NCBI GenBank assembly: GCA_016928755.1
Contig: JAFGKB010000314.1
Location: 1 to 14,025, forward strand
Direction of reading: 5' to 3'
Source: Anaerolineae bacterium
GTDB lineage: Bacteria > Chloroflexota > Anaerolineae > B4-G1 > SLSP01
Length of the DNA stretch: 14,025 nt
The notes under the pieces: model-generated
Databases searched by the model: none
What the model was told of the DNA's origin: nothing
What the model saw: the letters and a program-made list of their open reading frames with translations, nothing else
Position numbers and translations under genes: made by a program
Shown here: positions 1 to 7,331 of the stretch, in pieces
Position numbering within the stretch: position 1 is the first letter of the stretch
How the letters are laid out: each line of letters begins with the position of its first letter

Positions 1-1304
1 GATGACCGGTAAGCATCAAAATAGGCCAATGCGGAACTAAATGCCGGTACAGGGATGCCACTATCCACAGCCAACTTAATGACCTGTCGCAACGCCGCTT
101 GGTGCCGGGCAACGTCTGCCCCTAGCTCTGGATCAAGAAGTAAGTTTGGCAAGTAGAGGTCACGGGCAAATGCCCGGCGGATCTTTTCTAAAAGCCGTGC
201 TCGAATAATGCACCCGCCCCGCCAGATCCGCGCGATCTCTCCGCAATCCAATTCATATTCATATTCCTGGCTGGCCACACCCAGGAGAGCAAAACCCTGG
301 GCATAGACACAGATCTTCGCCGCATACAGTGCATCCTCCAAGACTTGTACCACCATATCCCGCCCGGCATCAATATGCACCGGTGGTCCGGTAAATATTG
401 AAGAAGCCCTAACCCGCGCCTCTTTATATGTAGAGATGGTACGAGCGGTTACTGCTGCGTTAATGGTCGGCACAGGGACCCCGAGATCGAGTGCATTTTG
501 AGAGGTCCATTTACCGGTGCCCCTCTGCTTAGCAACATCAAGAATCACATCTAGTGTATAGCCGCCGGTTTCTTCATCCTGCTGGGCAAAAATATCACGG
601 CTGATTTCTACCAGGTAAGATTCCAATACTCCCTTATTCCACTCATCAAAGACTGTATATAATGCCTGGTTATCTAACCCTAACCCACGGTGGAGGATAT
701 CGTAACTTTCGGCCAAGAGCTGCATATCGCCATACTCAATCCCGTTATGCACCATCTTTACATAGTGTCCGGCTCCACGGGGGCCGATATAAGTTACGCA
801 AGGTTCTCCATCGACTTTAGCGGAGATGGTCTCTAAAAGGGACCTTACCTTATCCCAGGCCTCAGATTGCCCACCGGGCATCAGAGAAGGCCCCCACAAC
901 GCGCCATACTCCCCACCACTGACACCCAGCCCAATATAAAGTATGCCCTGGGATTCTAACGCTACACCACGCTTCTCAGTAGCCGTAAAATGTGAGTTCC
1001 CCCCCTCAATGAGCAGATCACCGCTCTCAAGATAAGGTTCCAAAGCAGCGATAACCGCATCAACGGGCCGCCCGGCAGGGACCATCACAAAAATACGGTG
1101 CGGCTTCTCTAATACAGAGATAAAGTCAGCCACCGATGTCACACCTACAAGACGCTTCCCGGGATTTTGTTCCTGGAAGGCATCGACTTTAGCCTGGTTC
1201 AAATCATACCCGGCCACATAATACCCATTGCGCTCCAGGTTCAATGCTAACATCTGGCCCATCACTCCCAGGCCAATAACTCCAATATCCGCTCGTTCTT
1301 CCAT
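1..1304 (-). CDS. gnd: 6-phosphogluconate dehydrogenase, decarboxylating (C-terminus beyond left edge)
   Basis: Oxidatively decarboxylates 6-phosphogluconate to ribulose 5-phosphate in the cytosolic pentose phosphate pathway. The first 434 residues are present; family members are about 470-480 long, so only the C-terminal tail is missing. Seen: Rossmann motif GLGVMG at 11-16; substrate segment GGNSHF at 101-106; VSGGEYGA at 128-135; family signature VKMVHNGIEYGDMQL at 182-196 with the catalytic pair K183 and E190; RGTGKW at 261-266; CVYAQGF at 332-338. The end of the second Rossmann strand reads GYDLN, with Asp34 and Leu35 where the E. coli enzyme has Asn33-Arg34, which argues for NAD+ rather than NADP+ (inferred). 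The ATG is preceded by a purine-rich GGGGGGGAGAG. Upstream lie a possible promoter and a repeat cluster. Identity is very secure; cofactor preference is not. Confidence 0.97.
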   Translation of the reverse strand, partial: MEERADIGVIGLGVMGQMLALNLERNGYYVAGYDLNQAKVDAFQEQNPGKRLVGVTSVADFISVLEKPHRIFVMVPAGRPVDAVIAALEPYLESGDLLIEGGNSHFTATEKRGVALESQGILYIGLGVSGGEYGALWGPSLMPGGQSEAWDKVRSLLETISAKVDGEPCVTYIGPRGAGHYVKMVHNGIEYGDMQLLAESYDILHRGLGLDNQALYTVFDEWNKGVLESYLVEISRDIFAQQDEETGGYTLDVILDVAKQRGTGKWTSQNALDLGVPVPTINAAVTARTISTYKEARVRASSIFTGPPVHIDAGRDMVVQVLEDALYAAKICVYAQGFALLGVASQEYEYELDCGEIARIWRGGCIIRARLLEKIRRAFARDLYLPNLLLDPELGADVARHQAALRQVIKLAVDSGIPVPAFSSALAYFDAYRS

Positions 1305-1350
1305 CTAACTCTCCCCCCCTCTTAATGATGAAACTGACACAAACATTATT

Positions 1351-1379
1351 ATTATATATACCCAATTATCCCAAAAGAA
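1351..1379 (-). promoter_or_regulatory. possible gnd promoter
   Basis: On the minus strand a perfect TATAAT lies at 1356-1351, about 47 bases before the gnd ATG, in a very AT-rich stretch. With a 17-base spacer the -35 position (1379-1374) reads TTCTTT, a poor match. One AATTATCCCAA repeat (1364-1374) falls in the spacer, so an activator or repressor at the repeats could control this promoter. Tentative. Confidence 0.35.
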
Positions 1380-1428
1380 ACCCCCGAATTATCCCAAATT
1401 ATCCCAATTTTTATTTGGGATAATTTGG
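1364..1428. repeat. cluster of four AATTATCCCAA repeats forming a 14-bp inverted repeat
   Basis: The 11-base word AATTATCCCAA occurs directly at 1364-1374, 1387-1397 and 1397-1407, and inverted as TTGGGATAATT at 1415-1425. The third and the inverted copies form a perfect 14-bp palindrome (1394-1407 with 1415-1428) around a 7-base loop. The second and third copies start 10 bases apart, one helical turn. The cluster lies between the GT4 stop and gnd. There is no T-run after the hairpin on either strand, so an operator fits better than an intrinsic terminator. The binding protein is unknown. Confidence 0.85.
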
Positions 1429-1458
1429 AAAAACAGATAGCAACGCTTTACCGCTTAC

Positions 1459-2592
1459 TTACCGGAAAAACATATTGTCCATCACATTAACAACAAGTTT
1501 CGCAGTCCTCTGCCACGAAAAACGTTGAACATTGGAAAATCCACGTTGCACCAATGCCGCCCGTAAATCTTGATCCACCAATAATTGCAGTAGCCCCTGG
1601 GTAATTGCGACTTCATCCAGGGGATCGACCAATAACGCCCCGTTACCGGCAACCTCCGGCAAGCTGGTCGTCGTACTGGTGAGTACCGGCACACCACAAG
1701 CCTGAGCCTCCAGAACAGGAAAACCGAAACCCTCATAAAGTGACGGGAAAGCGAAGATGCGTGCTCCAGAAAGCAACGCCGCCTTATCTGCTTCGGCAAT
1801 ATACCCCGTAAAATGCACCCGATTTCTAATCCCCAATTGGTTAACCCGCGCATGAATCGCCTCAGAGAGCCAACCTTTTGGGCCAGATAAGACTAGATTT
1901 AGGTCGGGATACTGGGGCAATAACCGGGAAAAAGCACCGATTAAACGGTAGATATTCTTACGCGGCTGAATCCGCCCCAAGTAGAGAATATAAGGGCCGG
2001 GAATTTGGTAACGTTCACGGACTGCCGCCAGCATCTCATGGTCTGCTACCGGTTCCAGGTCACGGTTATAACCGGGATAGGCCACGGTTATTTTACTGGC
2101 CGGGATATTATAGGCATCGACCAGGGCATGACGAGTAGCCTGGGAATCGACGAGGATATGGGTCGCGACCTTCGCACTCCAACAGGTACTCAAGTCCAGG
2201 TAAAGACGCTGTCGCCAAGGATGTGCCTCTGGGAAATAACGGTATCCCAGGTCGTGGATGGTCACCAGAGAGCGTTGCGGGCGGACCAAGGGCAATACGT
2301 GGGCCGGAACAAACAGTAGGTCTGGGGAAGTACGCAGTATCTCCCAGGAAAGCCGGAGATGGGTCCACAAACGCGGAAAAGGTATCACACGAGTTGTGGT
2401 ATAAGGAGGCAATCCATTCCATAAAGCCGGGGATGGGGGAGTACGGAAATAGAGCGTGACACGGAAGTTATGGAGTAGCGGGAGCAACGCGCGCAATAGA
2501 GCATAGGAGTATCCCTCTGTACCCGTCGGGCGGTCTGTCACCGCACGGCTGGCATCAAGGCCTAAGACGTGCGGCAATGGCTTCCTCCACAA
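1459..2592 (-). CDS. GT4-family glycosyltransferase
   Basis: A GT-B-fold retaining glycosyltransferase of family GT4, resembling mannosyl- and rhamnosyltransferases that build polysaccharide or glycan chains from nucleotide sugars at the cytoplasmic face. Of 377 residues, the N-terminal domain opens with HVLGLDASRAV (8-18) and a Gly-rich acceptor loop at 22-27. The C-terminal donor domain has YLGRIQPRKN at 204-213, the EX7E motif E287...E295 within SLYEGFGFPVLE, and SLPEVAGNGALLVDP at 310-324. No signal peptide or membrane span is evident. The ATG lies 38 bases inside the 3' end of the preceding gene, so translation is probably coupled; a TTG at codon 6 is the only close alternative start and would still overlap. 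The family call is firm; donor and acceptor cannot be read from sequence. Confidence 0.93.
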   Translation of the reverse strand: MWRKPLPHVLGLDASRAVTDRPTGTEGYSYALLRALLPLLHNFRVTLYFRTPPSPALWNGLPPYTTTRVIPFPRLWTHLRLSWEILRTSPDLLFVPAHVLPLVRPQRSLVTIHDLGYRYFPEAHPWRQRLYLDLSTCWSAKVATHILVDSQATRHALVDAYNIPASKITVAYPGYNRDLEPVADHEMLAAVRERYQIPGPYILYLGRIQPRKNIYRLIGAFSRLLPQYPDLNLVLSGPKGWLSEAIHARVNQLGIRNRVHFTGYIAEADKAALLSGARIFAFPSLYEGFGFPVLEAQACGVPVLTSTTTSLPEVAGNGALLVDPLDEVAITQGLLQLLVDQDLRAALVQRGFSNVQRFSWQRTAKLVVNVMDNMFFR

Positions 2593-3937
2593 GTTTACCC
2601 GGTGCTAATGTATTGGGAATTTCCGCCAGGTTCTTCGATACCCATTGCATAATTTCTTCACGTCCAGAGAGGAGAGCCGCGGGGTCCTGGGGATAAGAGC
2701 GGCGACGCGCTCCCATCGGGAGTACAGCCTTGCCGGCCAATGGTTCCAGCCACTGCTCCCAGGTGGCACTATCGAAGGATGGAGCAAAATCAGGTTGTGG
2801 GAGCCAGACCACCGGCTTATCCTCCGGGAACTGGGTGGTCATATCCCGAAGAAATGTAACACTGTCCTTGTAACTACCCGGCAACCATAGGGGCAGCAAT
2901 CGCCCCAACCGGGCAGCCAGGGGCGCGACTTGGGTACCGGTCTCGATAAGTACGCCTTGAGGTTCTATGCCGGCATCTTCAAACAGACGTTTCCAAACAT
3001 CAAAAGCCATAACCGAGAAATCCCGGGGATGGCCGGCCTCCAATCCCACAAACCGGTATCCATATTGATCGGCAAATTGTTTAACTGTCTCTCTGAGAGG
3101 TGGTTGGGTTCCCCACTCGGCTTCCGGCAAATCAAAGGCCATACGATCCCCTAGTCCCCAATGGTTATGGCCGGTCTTAGCCTGTAACTCGGCAAATTCG
3201 GGCCGTCCCTGGATAAAGGCCCAGGGGTTTACAGACCCCAGGCCCCCGACCTGAAACCACTGCCGCTCGCCCGTAAAGTAGCTAGGCCAGGCATAGCGGC
3301 AGTTAGAAAAGAATATCGTGCCCCCAGGACGCACATAATTCATAATAAATGAACGGTAAGCGACGGGTAAGTCTAACAGTTTATAGCGAATACGATTGCA
3401 ATGCTTAATTGCCAGGCGGTCATGGAGCGGGTCATAGTGGTTGATAACGGCCAGGTCACTATTACGGGACGTAATCTGCCCGGACAACCGTTCCCCAAAG
3501 GCCTGGTATGCCCGCACATCATCCACCGGAACCGAACAACGGTAGTTGGAGCTAAAACTCTGGGAGAGAAAAGGCACCCCCATTGCCAGTGCCAAATGCG
3601 CCACGCCGCCAGCCGGGGAACCGACAATAATCGCATTCCAGGGCCAGTTCAGGTCTTCATAGAGTGAGACCGCCCAGGAGGCTAAATCGTTAGCCATAAT
3701 GCGCTCCGCCCAAACCGGTTCAACGATGGAATTCAATATAAGCTGTTTGGCAGCGAACCGGGTGGCATGTTTGCCGAAGACAGAAACACTGCGCAATAAG
3801 AAGTTTTTCCAGGCTTCTATCTCCCAGACATCTATAAACCTCCCGCGCAGCGCGTCTGCCACAGAACGCATCGCAACGGCAGAACTGCCGGTATAGCTAA
3901 TCGCTTTCCAAGCCGGCCGTACACCCCTATGACTCAC
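2555..3937 (-). CDS. conserved-looking hypothetical protein, 460 residues
   Basis: I do not recognise this protein. It is a long, well-formed ORF with a GTG start placed 5 bases after a perfect AGGAGG (3948-3943), so it is very likely expressed. It looks soluble, with no signal peptide or convincing membrane helix. It is rich in Trp and Tyr. Two glycine-rich turns are visible after hydrophobic strands: IIVGSPAGG at 103-111 and YVRPGGTIFF at 201-210. These fit an alpha/beta fold but match no motif I can name. Its 3' end overlaps the GT4 gene by 38 bases in another frame, which suggests co-expression and perhaps a role in the same glycan pathway (inference). It could be a very divergent glycosyltransferase or a partner of one; the EX7E region seen in its neighbour is absent. 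Confidence 0.85.
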   Translation of the reverse strand: MSHRGVRPAWKAISYTGSSAVAMRSVADALRGRFIDVWEIEAWKNFLLRSVSVFGKHATRFAAKQLILNSIVEPVWAERIMANDLASWAVSLYEDLNWPWNAIIVGSPAGGVAHLALAMGVPFLSQSFSSNYRCSVPVDDVRAYQAFGERLSGQITSRNSDLAVINHYDPLHDRLAIKHCNRIRYKLLDLPVAYRSFIMNYVRPGGTIFFSNCRYAWPSYFTGERQWFQVGGLGSVNPWAFIQGRPEFAELQAKTGHNHWGLGDRMAFDLPEAEWGTQPPLRETVKQFADQYGYRFVGLEAGHPRDFSVMAFDVWKRLFEDAGIEPQGVLIETGTQVAPLAARLGRLLPLWLPGSYKDSVTFLRDMTTQFPEDKPVVWLPQPDFAPSFDSATWEQWLEPLAGKAVLPMGARRRSYPQDPAALLSGREEIMQWVSKNLAEIPNTLAPGKLVEEAIAARLRP

Positions 3938-4069
3938 ACACCCCTCCTGTAAGACGCCTTATACATAAACAATTTAAATATGCTATGCTCTGGATTAGGT
4001 CATTTCTAAAATACTTATCTATTGGGAAATTATTCTTTTACAGACCCTAATACTCTTTCAAGTTTTAGA

Positions 4070-4114
4070 TGACGGGTTAAAAGCAGTCTACATGTGCAGT
4101 CAAACTACCCGTCA
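4070..4114. repeat. 8-bp inverted repeat with internal GCAGTC direct repeats
   Basis: TGACGGGT (4070-4077) and ACCCGTCA (4107-4114) are perfect inverted arms 29 bases apart. Between them GCAGTC occurs twice, at 4083-4088 and 4096-4101. The element lies in the 197-base gap between the M50 protease stop and the orphan gene. It has no T-run, so it is not a standard terminator; it could be an operator or an mRNA stem-loop. Confidence 0.45.
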
Positions 4115-4133
4115 ATCATACCTTGAAGGAGTA

Positions 4134-5276
4134 CTAAGGATTGATCACCATTAACGGTATCGGGACCAAAATCAATACAAAGATTAACACCATCGCCCAA
4201 CCTATTCTCCGCCGTGCGGCATCTAACGGCGTTATATCATTTAGGGGTGCCGGGTGCCGCGCGCCCATCAACGACGCTAACATTCCCCAGGTAATCCACG
4301 TCCCCCCGGCAGTGTTGCCCAGGACAAGCAACGCGATCCCCCATCCAAAGCACAGAAAGAGAAAGAGCCGCCCGATTTTCCAAGCATTTTGTCCCCACAT
4401 AGCATAGGCAATATGGCCCCCATCAAACTGTCCAATAGGGAAGAGATTTAAGGCCGTCACCAACAGACCGGCCCAGGCGGCAAAAGCCATCGGGTGAAGC
4501 ATTACATCTACCCCACCCGCGGGCAAAGGCTGCCCGAAAATAAAATATTTGACCATAAAATAGAGCAGGGAATTCCCTTCTACATAGAACGACTCAGAGG
4601 TGGGTAAAGGCTGTACCTGGGATAACGACAGACCAATGACCAGGAACGGCAAAGCCAGGATCAAGCCACCCAAGGGGCCGGCCGCGCCAATATCAAATAA
4701 CGCCTTACGGCTGCGCATAGGGCCACGTTGCACAATTAGCGCGCCCATCGTCCCGAAGATACTCAAGGGTAAGGGGATAAAGTAAGGCAGACTTACCGGT
4801 GATCCGTATCGCAGGCCCACGAAATAGTGGCTCAACTCATGGCTGGTCAGGATAGTCAACAGTGTCCCGGCAAAGGGTAACCCCAAGACCAAATCACCCA
4901 GATCGGCAAGTGGGTCCGCACCTTCGTTGAGAGCACCGATAAAGAGCACCGAGATCAAGGTCGCGATAAAAAGCAACCCGTTGATCCACGGGCGATTTTG
5001 CGGGGCATCAACGACCCCCGGAACAGCTTGCAAGATATGTACCCCGCCCTCCTCATAAAGTACCGGGGTATAGCCCAACGCTGCTAGGCGGGCGCACAAT
5101 TGCTCAAATATCGTATCCTGATCATCACCCAAAAGCTGCCCGGAAAACTTTACCAGGGGATGTTCTCCAACCTCCAGTAAGGTGACGGCTTCGATTTCCA
5201 TAAGTCCGGCCAACGCTGTGGTCAATTTATCCAACATAGCGCGTTCCGGTGTGGGGTTGATATCCAAATTTCCCAT
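4134..5276 (-). CDS. M50-family (site-2 protease, EGY-like) intramembrane metalloprotease
   Basis: A zinc metalloprotease of family M50 that would cleave substrates within or near the membrane. Of 380 residues, 1-90 form a soluble N-terminal domain, followed by a first membrane segment at about 99-116. The zinc motif HELSH at 146-150 (H146, E147, H150) starts the catalytic core. A GAAGPLGG turn lies at 197-204. The third ligand motif NLFPIGQFDGGH at 277-288 (D285) is the family's NPxDG motif with a short insertion, as in plant and cyanobacterial EGY proteins. Further hydrophobic segments lie at about 204-220, 264-280, 303-320 and 357-375. The ATG follows a GAGGGG site. The gene sits between an Lgt-like gene and an orphan on the same strand. 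No PDZ domain is seen. All catalytic residues are present, so it is probably active; the substrate is unknown. Confidence 0.93.
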   Translation of the reverse strand: MGNLDINPTPERAMLDKLTTALAGLMEIEAVTLLEVGEHPLVKFSGQLLGDDQDTIFEQLCARLAALGYTPVLYEEGGVHILQAVPGVVDAPQNRPWINGLLFIATLISVLFIGALNEGADPLADLGDLVLGLPFAGTLLTILTSHELSHYFVGLRYGSPVSLPYFIPLPLSIFGTMGALIVQRGPMRSRKALFDIGAAGPLGGLILALPFLVIGLSLSQVQPLPTSESFYVEGNSLLYFMVKYFIFGQPLPAGGVDVMLHPMAFAAWAGLLVTALNLFPIGQFDGGHIAYAMWGQNAWKIGRLFLFLCFGWGIALLVLGNTAGGTWITWGMLASLMGARHPAPLNDITPLDAARRRIGWAMVLIFVLILVPIPLMVINP

Positions 5277-5359
5277 ATATTATCCCCTCTAAACTATACC
5301 CTCCAACAAAATTACGTTTTACGCATCGCGTTTCACTAACTCATAATACCACATAAATG

Positions 5360-6100
5360 CTAAGTACGCATTTTTCGCTGGCCAGACAGCAGCAAAGCAG
5401 CAACGATAGCGCCCAAACATAACGACCATACTAGATCCATACGTTGGCCCCAAAGAAACGGTACTGGGTCGGCACGCCAGAAAGATAAAGCCGCTGCTCC
5501 ACAAAAATATATCACGAGTGCCCAGCCACCAGATGTACCGGACACCGGCGCGCTAATAATAGCCAGTGCCAAAGCTAAGCCGGCACCTATGGCCTGAACA
5601 GCATAACGGGGCAGGACAGTATGATAAAGGTCCGGGCCGGCTGTGATTGCCCAACGTGCCCAGGGAGGGACGCTCAAGACCTCACGTCCCCAGGCACAGC
5701 CTAAGCCGGCACAGCCCCACCAGGCTCCGGCAATCACACCTAATGCGGCGGGGGTTACCAGACTTACCAGTTTTGCCGGTGGTTGTTGTACTCGACGACA
5801 CCAAAGTAAAAGGGCCAGCAAGCCACCGGCCAGGGCAAAGTCCCCTTGTATGCCCCCGGTCATACGGAATCTCAGGATGGCAACGGGATGTTGGGCGAAG
5901 TAGTCGCTATGATAAACGCCATATCCCAACCGGCCGACACTCAACGCGCCCAGGACGATAGACCACAAGAAAGAGGTTAATTGGTTACGGCGTATATTAT
6001 GCCGTGGAGCCTGCCACCAAAGCCAGCCTAACCCTACGGCATAGCCCGCAATGATTTTCAATACATAATCCGATAACCACCAAGGTCCAAAGCGCATCAT
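5360..6100 (-). CDS. divergent Lgt-like (prolipoprotein diacylglyceryl transferase family) membrane protein
   Basis: A polytopic membrane protein of 246 residues with the layout of Lgt, which moves diacylglyceryl from phosphatidylglycerol to the lipobox cysteine of prolipoproteins. Family-like points: VGRLGYGVY near 55-63, MTGGIQGDF near 80-88, AWGR ending at R139, LPRYAVQ near 163-169 and WRADPVPF at 208-215 with R209 where Lgt has its C-terminal essential Arg. By my hand alignment the HGG motif and the Arg143, Asn146 and Glu151 positions of E. coli Lgt are replaced (Asp/Phe, Trp, Cys, Cys), so canonical activity is doubtful. I chose the ATG at 6100: a TTG 11 codons earlier would begin only 8 bases beyond the rplL terminator. 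The second ATG at 6097 is better spaced from AGGA and is equally possible. Confidence 0.75.
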   Translation of the reverse strand: MMRFGPWWLSDYVLKIIAGYAVGLGWLWWQAPRHNIRRNQLTSFLWSIVLGALSVGRLGYGVYHSDYFAQHPVAILRFRMTGGIQGDFALAGGLLALLLWCRRVQQPPAKLVSLVTPAALGVIAGAWWGCAGLGCAWGREVLSVPPWARWAITAGPDLYHTVLPRYAVQAIGAGLALALAIISAPVSGTSGGWALVIYFCGAAALSFWRADPVPFLWGQRMDLVWSLCLGAIVAALLLSGQRKMRT

Positions 6101-6140
6101 AATCCTAGAATAGTCAAAACAACAGATAGTCAAATCTTAT

Positions 6141-6181
6141 AAAAAACACAGCCCCCTTATGCGCTAAGGGGGCTGTGTTTT
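6141..6181 (-). terminator. intrinsic terminator of the ribosomal-protein operon
   Basis: A perfect 17-bp stem, 6143-6159 with 6165-6181, with a GC-rich core CAGCCCCC and a 5-base loop. On the minus strand it is followed by a run of T (6146-6141), 12 bases after the rplL stop. It should end most transcripts before the Lgt-like gene. The plus-strand reading also ends in TTTT, so it may work weakly in both directions. Confidence 0.95.
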
Positions 6182-6193
6182 AAAAGTGAGCAA

Positions 6194-6571
6194 TTACTTA
6201 AGCTCGACGACGGCACCGGCAGCTTCGAGCTTACCCTTGGCGTCTTCAGCAGCTTCCTTGGAAACAGCTTCCATAACGTTGGTGGGGGTAGCTTCTACCA
6301 TATCCTTAGCTTCCTTCAAGCCCAGGCTGGTGAGCTGGCGAACGGCTTTAATAACATTAATCTTCTTAGGACCAACATCCTTGAGGACGACGTCGAACTC
6401 AGTCTTCTCTTCCTCAGGTTCCGCAGCGGCGGCGGCGGGCATCGCACCCATCATAGCCACAGGAGCAGCCGCGCTGACGCCCAGCTTATCCTCAAGCATT
6501 TTAACCAGTTCAGAAGCCTCCATCAAAGTCAGGCCACTGATTTCTTCTACCAAATTCTGCAAATCTGCCAT
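6194..6571 (-). CDS. rplL: 50S ribosomal protein L7/L12
   Basis: The L7/L12 stalk protein, which recruits and activates translational GTPases as multiple dimers on L10. At 125 residues it has normal family length. The N-terminal dimerisation region begins MADLQNLVEEISGLTL. An Ala/Glu-rich hinge follows at about 38-56. The C-terminal domain carries the conserved EKTEFDVVL and KINVIKAVRQLTSLGLKEAK, the factor-binding helix. The ATG is preceded by GAGGGAAG at good spacing. It is the last gene before a strong terminator. rpoB and rpoC, usual downstream neighbours, are absent. Confidence 0.99.
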   Translation of the reverse strand: MADLQNLVEEISGLTLMEASELVKMLEDKLGVSAAAPVAMMGAMPAAAAAEPEEEKTEFDVVLKDVGPKKINVIKAVRQLTSLGLKEAKDMVEATPTNVMEAVSKEAAEDAKGKLEAAGAVVELK

Positions 6572-6664
6572 TTTAAACTTCCCTCTTTAATATTTATTTA
6601 TTTTTTATGAATAAAAGGTACTGCAATCTTACCTTGAATTTAAGCCTTATTAAAGGCGTTTGCT

Positions 6665-7222
6665 TTAAGCGGCTGCCTGGGCAGCGCTATCTCCGTCTTC
6701 CAGTTTATCAACATAAGCCTGCAGAACATTGACCACTTGGCGAATGCCACTGGCTACAGTGCCCACAACCTGGCTGGCAGGAGCGTTGATAGTTCTCAAA
6801 ACATGCGACAGCAAAACCTCGCGGCTTGGTAGGTCCGCAATGGCCAATGCTTCAGCAGCGGACAAGAAACGGCCTTCGAGCAAAGCTGCTTTTACTATGA
6901 ACTCCCCGGACTCAACATCCTTGGAGAAATCACGAAAAACAGCCGCGACCGGTGGGACATCCTGATGACAGAATGCTACCATCAGCGGCCCGGTGAGCAA
7001 CCCGGCAGGGGGTTGCAAACCTTTTTCGTTTAGCACATGAGTAAGTAATGTGTTCTTAACAACAAAAACCAGCGCGTCCTTTTCCCGGACCCGGTGACGC
7101 AAGTCTTCCATCTGCTTAACTGACAAAGCAGAATGTTGAGCCATAACGCAACCTTGACTCTGCTCAAGTTGCTCTGTATATTCAGCAACGAGTTCTTCCT
7201 TACGAGCGCGTGATATAGCCAA
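6665..7222 (-). CDS. rplJ: 50S ribosomal protein L10
   Basis: L10 anchors the L7/L12 dimers to 23S rRNA at the stalk base. The 185-residue protein starts MAISRARKEELVAEYTEQL, a typical L10 N-terminus, and carries the RNA-binding segment MEDLRHRVREKDALVFVVKN. The C-terminal helix that binds L7/L12 dimers is present. The start codon is TTG at 7222, 9 bases after a perfect AGGAGG (7237-7232); a weak start suits a gene under autogenous control. The L10 leader and an attenuator lie just upstream. rplL follows after 93 bases. Confidence 0.98.
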   Translation of the reverse strand: MAISRARKEELVAEYTEQLEQSQGCVMAQHSALSVKQMEDLRHRVREKDALVFVVKNTLLTHVLNEKGLQPPAGLLTGPLMVAFCHQDVPPVAAVFRDFSKDVESGEFIVKAALLEGRFLSAAEALAIADLPSREVLLSHVLRTINAPASQVVGTVASGIRQVVNVLQAYVDKLEDGDSAAQAAA

Positions 7223-7248
7223 CCTTTCTCACCTCCTTTTTAAGATTC

Positions 7249-7288
7249 CGCTTTTCTGCCTAATGCCTGAAAAGCGCGGTTCGCTTTT
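7249..7288 (-). promoter_or_regulatory. mutually exclusive stems before the rplJ ribosome-binding site
   Basis: Reading the minus strand, AAAAGCG (7288-7282), CGCTTTTC (7276-7269) and GAAAAGCG (7256-7249) follow one another. The middle segment can pair perfectly with either neighbour: 7 bp with a 5-base loop, or 8 bp with a 12-base loop. The second stem ends 11 bases before the AGGAGG. This could tune rplJ translation. The pairing is seen; the function is inferred. Confidence 0.5.
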
Positions 7289-7292
7289 ACAA

Positions 7293-7331
7293 CAAAAAAA
7301 AGTCCCTACTACCTACCGTAGCAAGGACTTA
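7293..7331 (-). terminator. attenuator hairpin in the L10 leader
   Basis: On the minus strand, AAGTCC and GGACTT with inner CTAC/GTAG pairs form a bulged stem followed directly by eight T (7301-7294). It lies between the L10-binding part of the leader and rplJ. In Firmicute-type L10 leaders, L10 binding favours such a terminator; the same is inferred here. Confidence 0.85.

Noticed and set aside
1364..1428. Repeat cluster as a CRISPR array
   Set aside because: Units are only 11 bases, irregularly spaced, partly overlapping and one is inverted; no cas genes.
1878..2459. Plus-strand ORFs inside the GT4 gene
   Set aside because: They overlap a clear GT4 gene in full, lack ribosome-binding sites and have no recognisable motifs.
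4022..4032. TTGGGAAATTA as a distant copy of the gnd repeat
   Set aside because: Only the first six bases match without gaps; chance is likely in AT-rich DNA.
6101..6133. TTG-initiated N-terminal extension of the Lgt-like protein
   Set aside because: It starts 8 bases beyond the terminator hairpin's T-run, has no ribosome-binding site, and two ATG codons follow an AGGA.
6186..6590. Ser/Ala-rich plus-strand ORF opposite rplL
   Set aside because: Antisense reading of the Ala/Glu-rich L7/L12 gene; no independent evidence.
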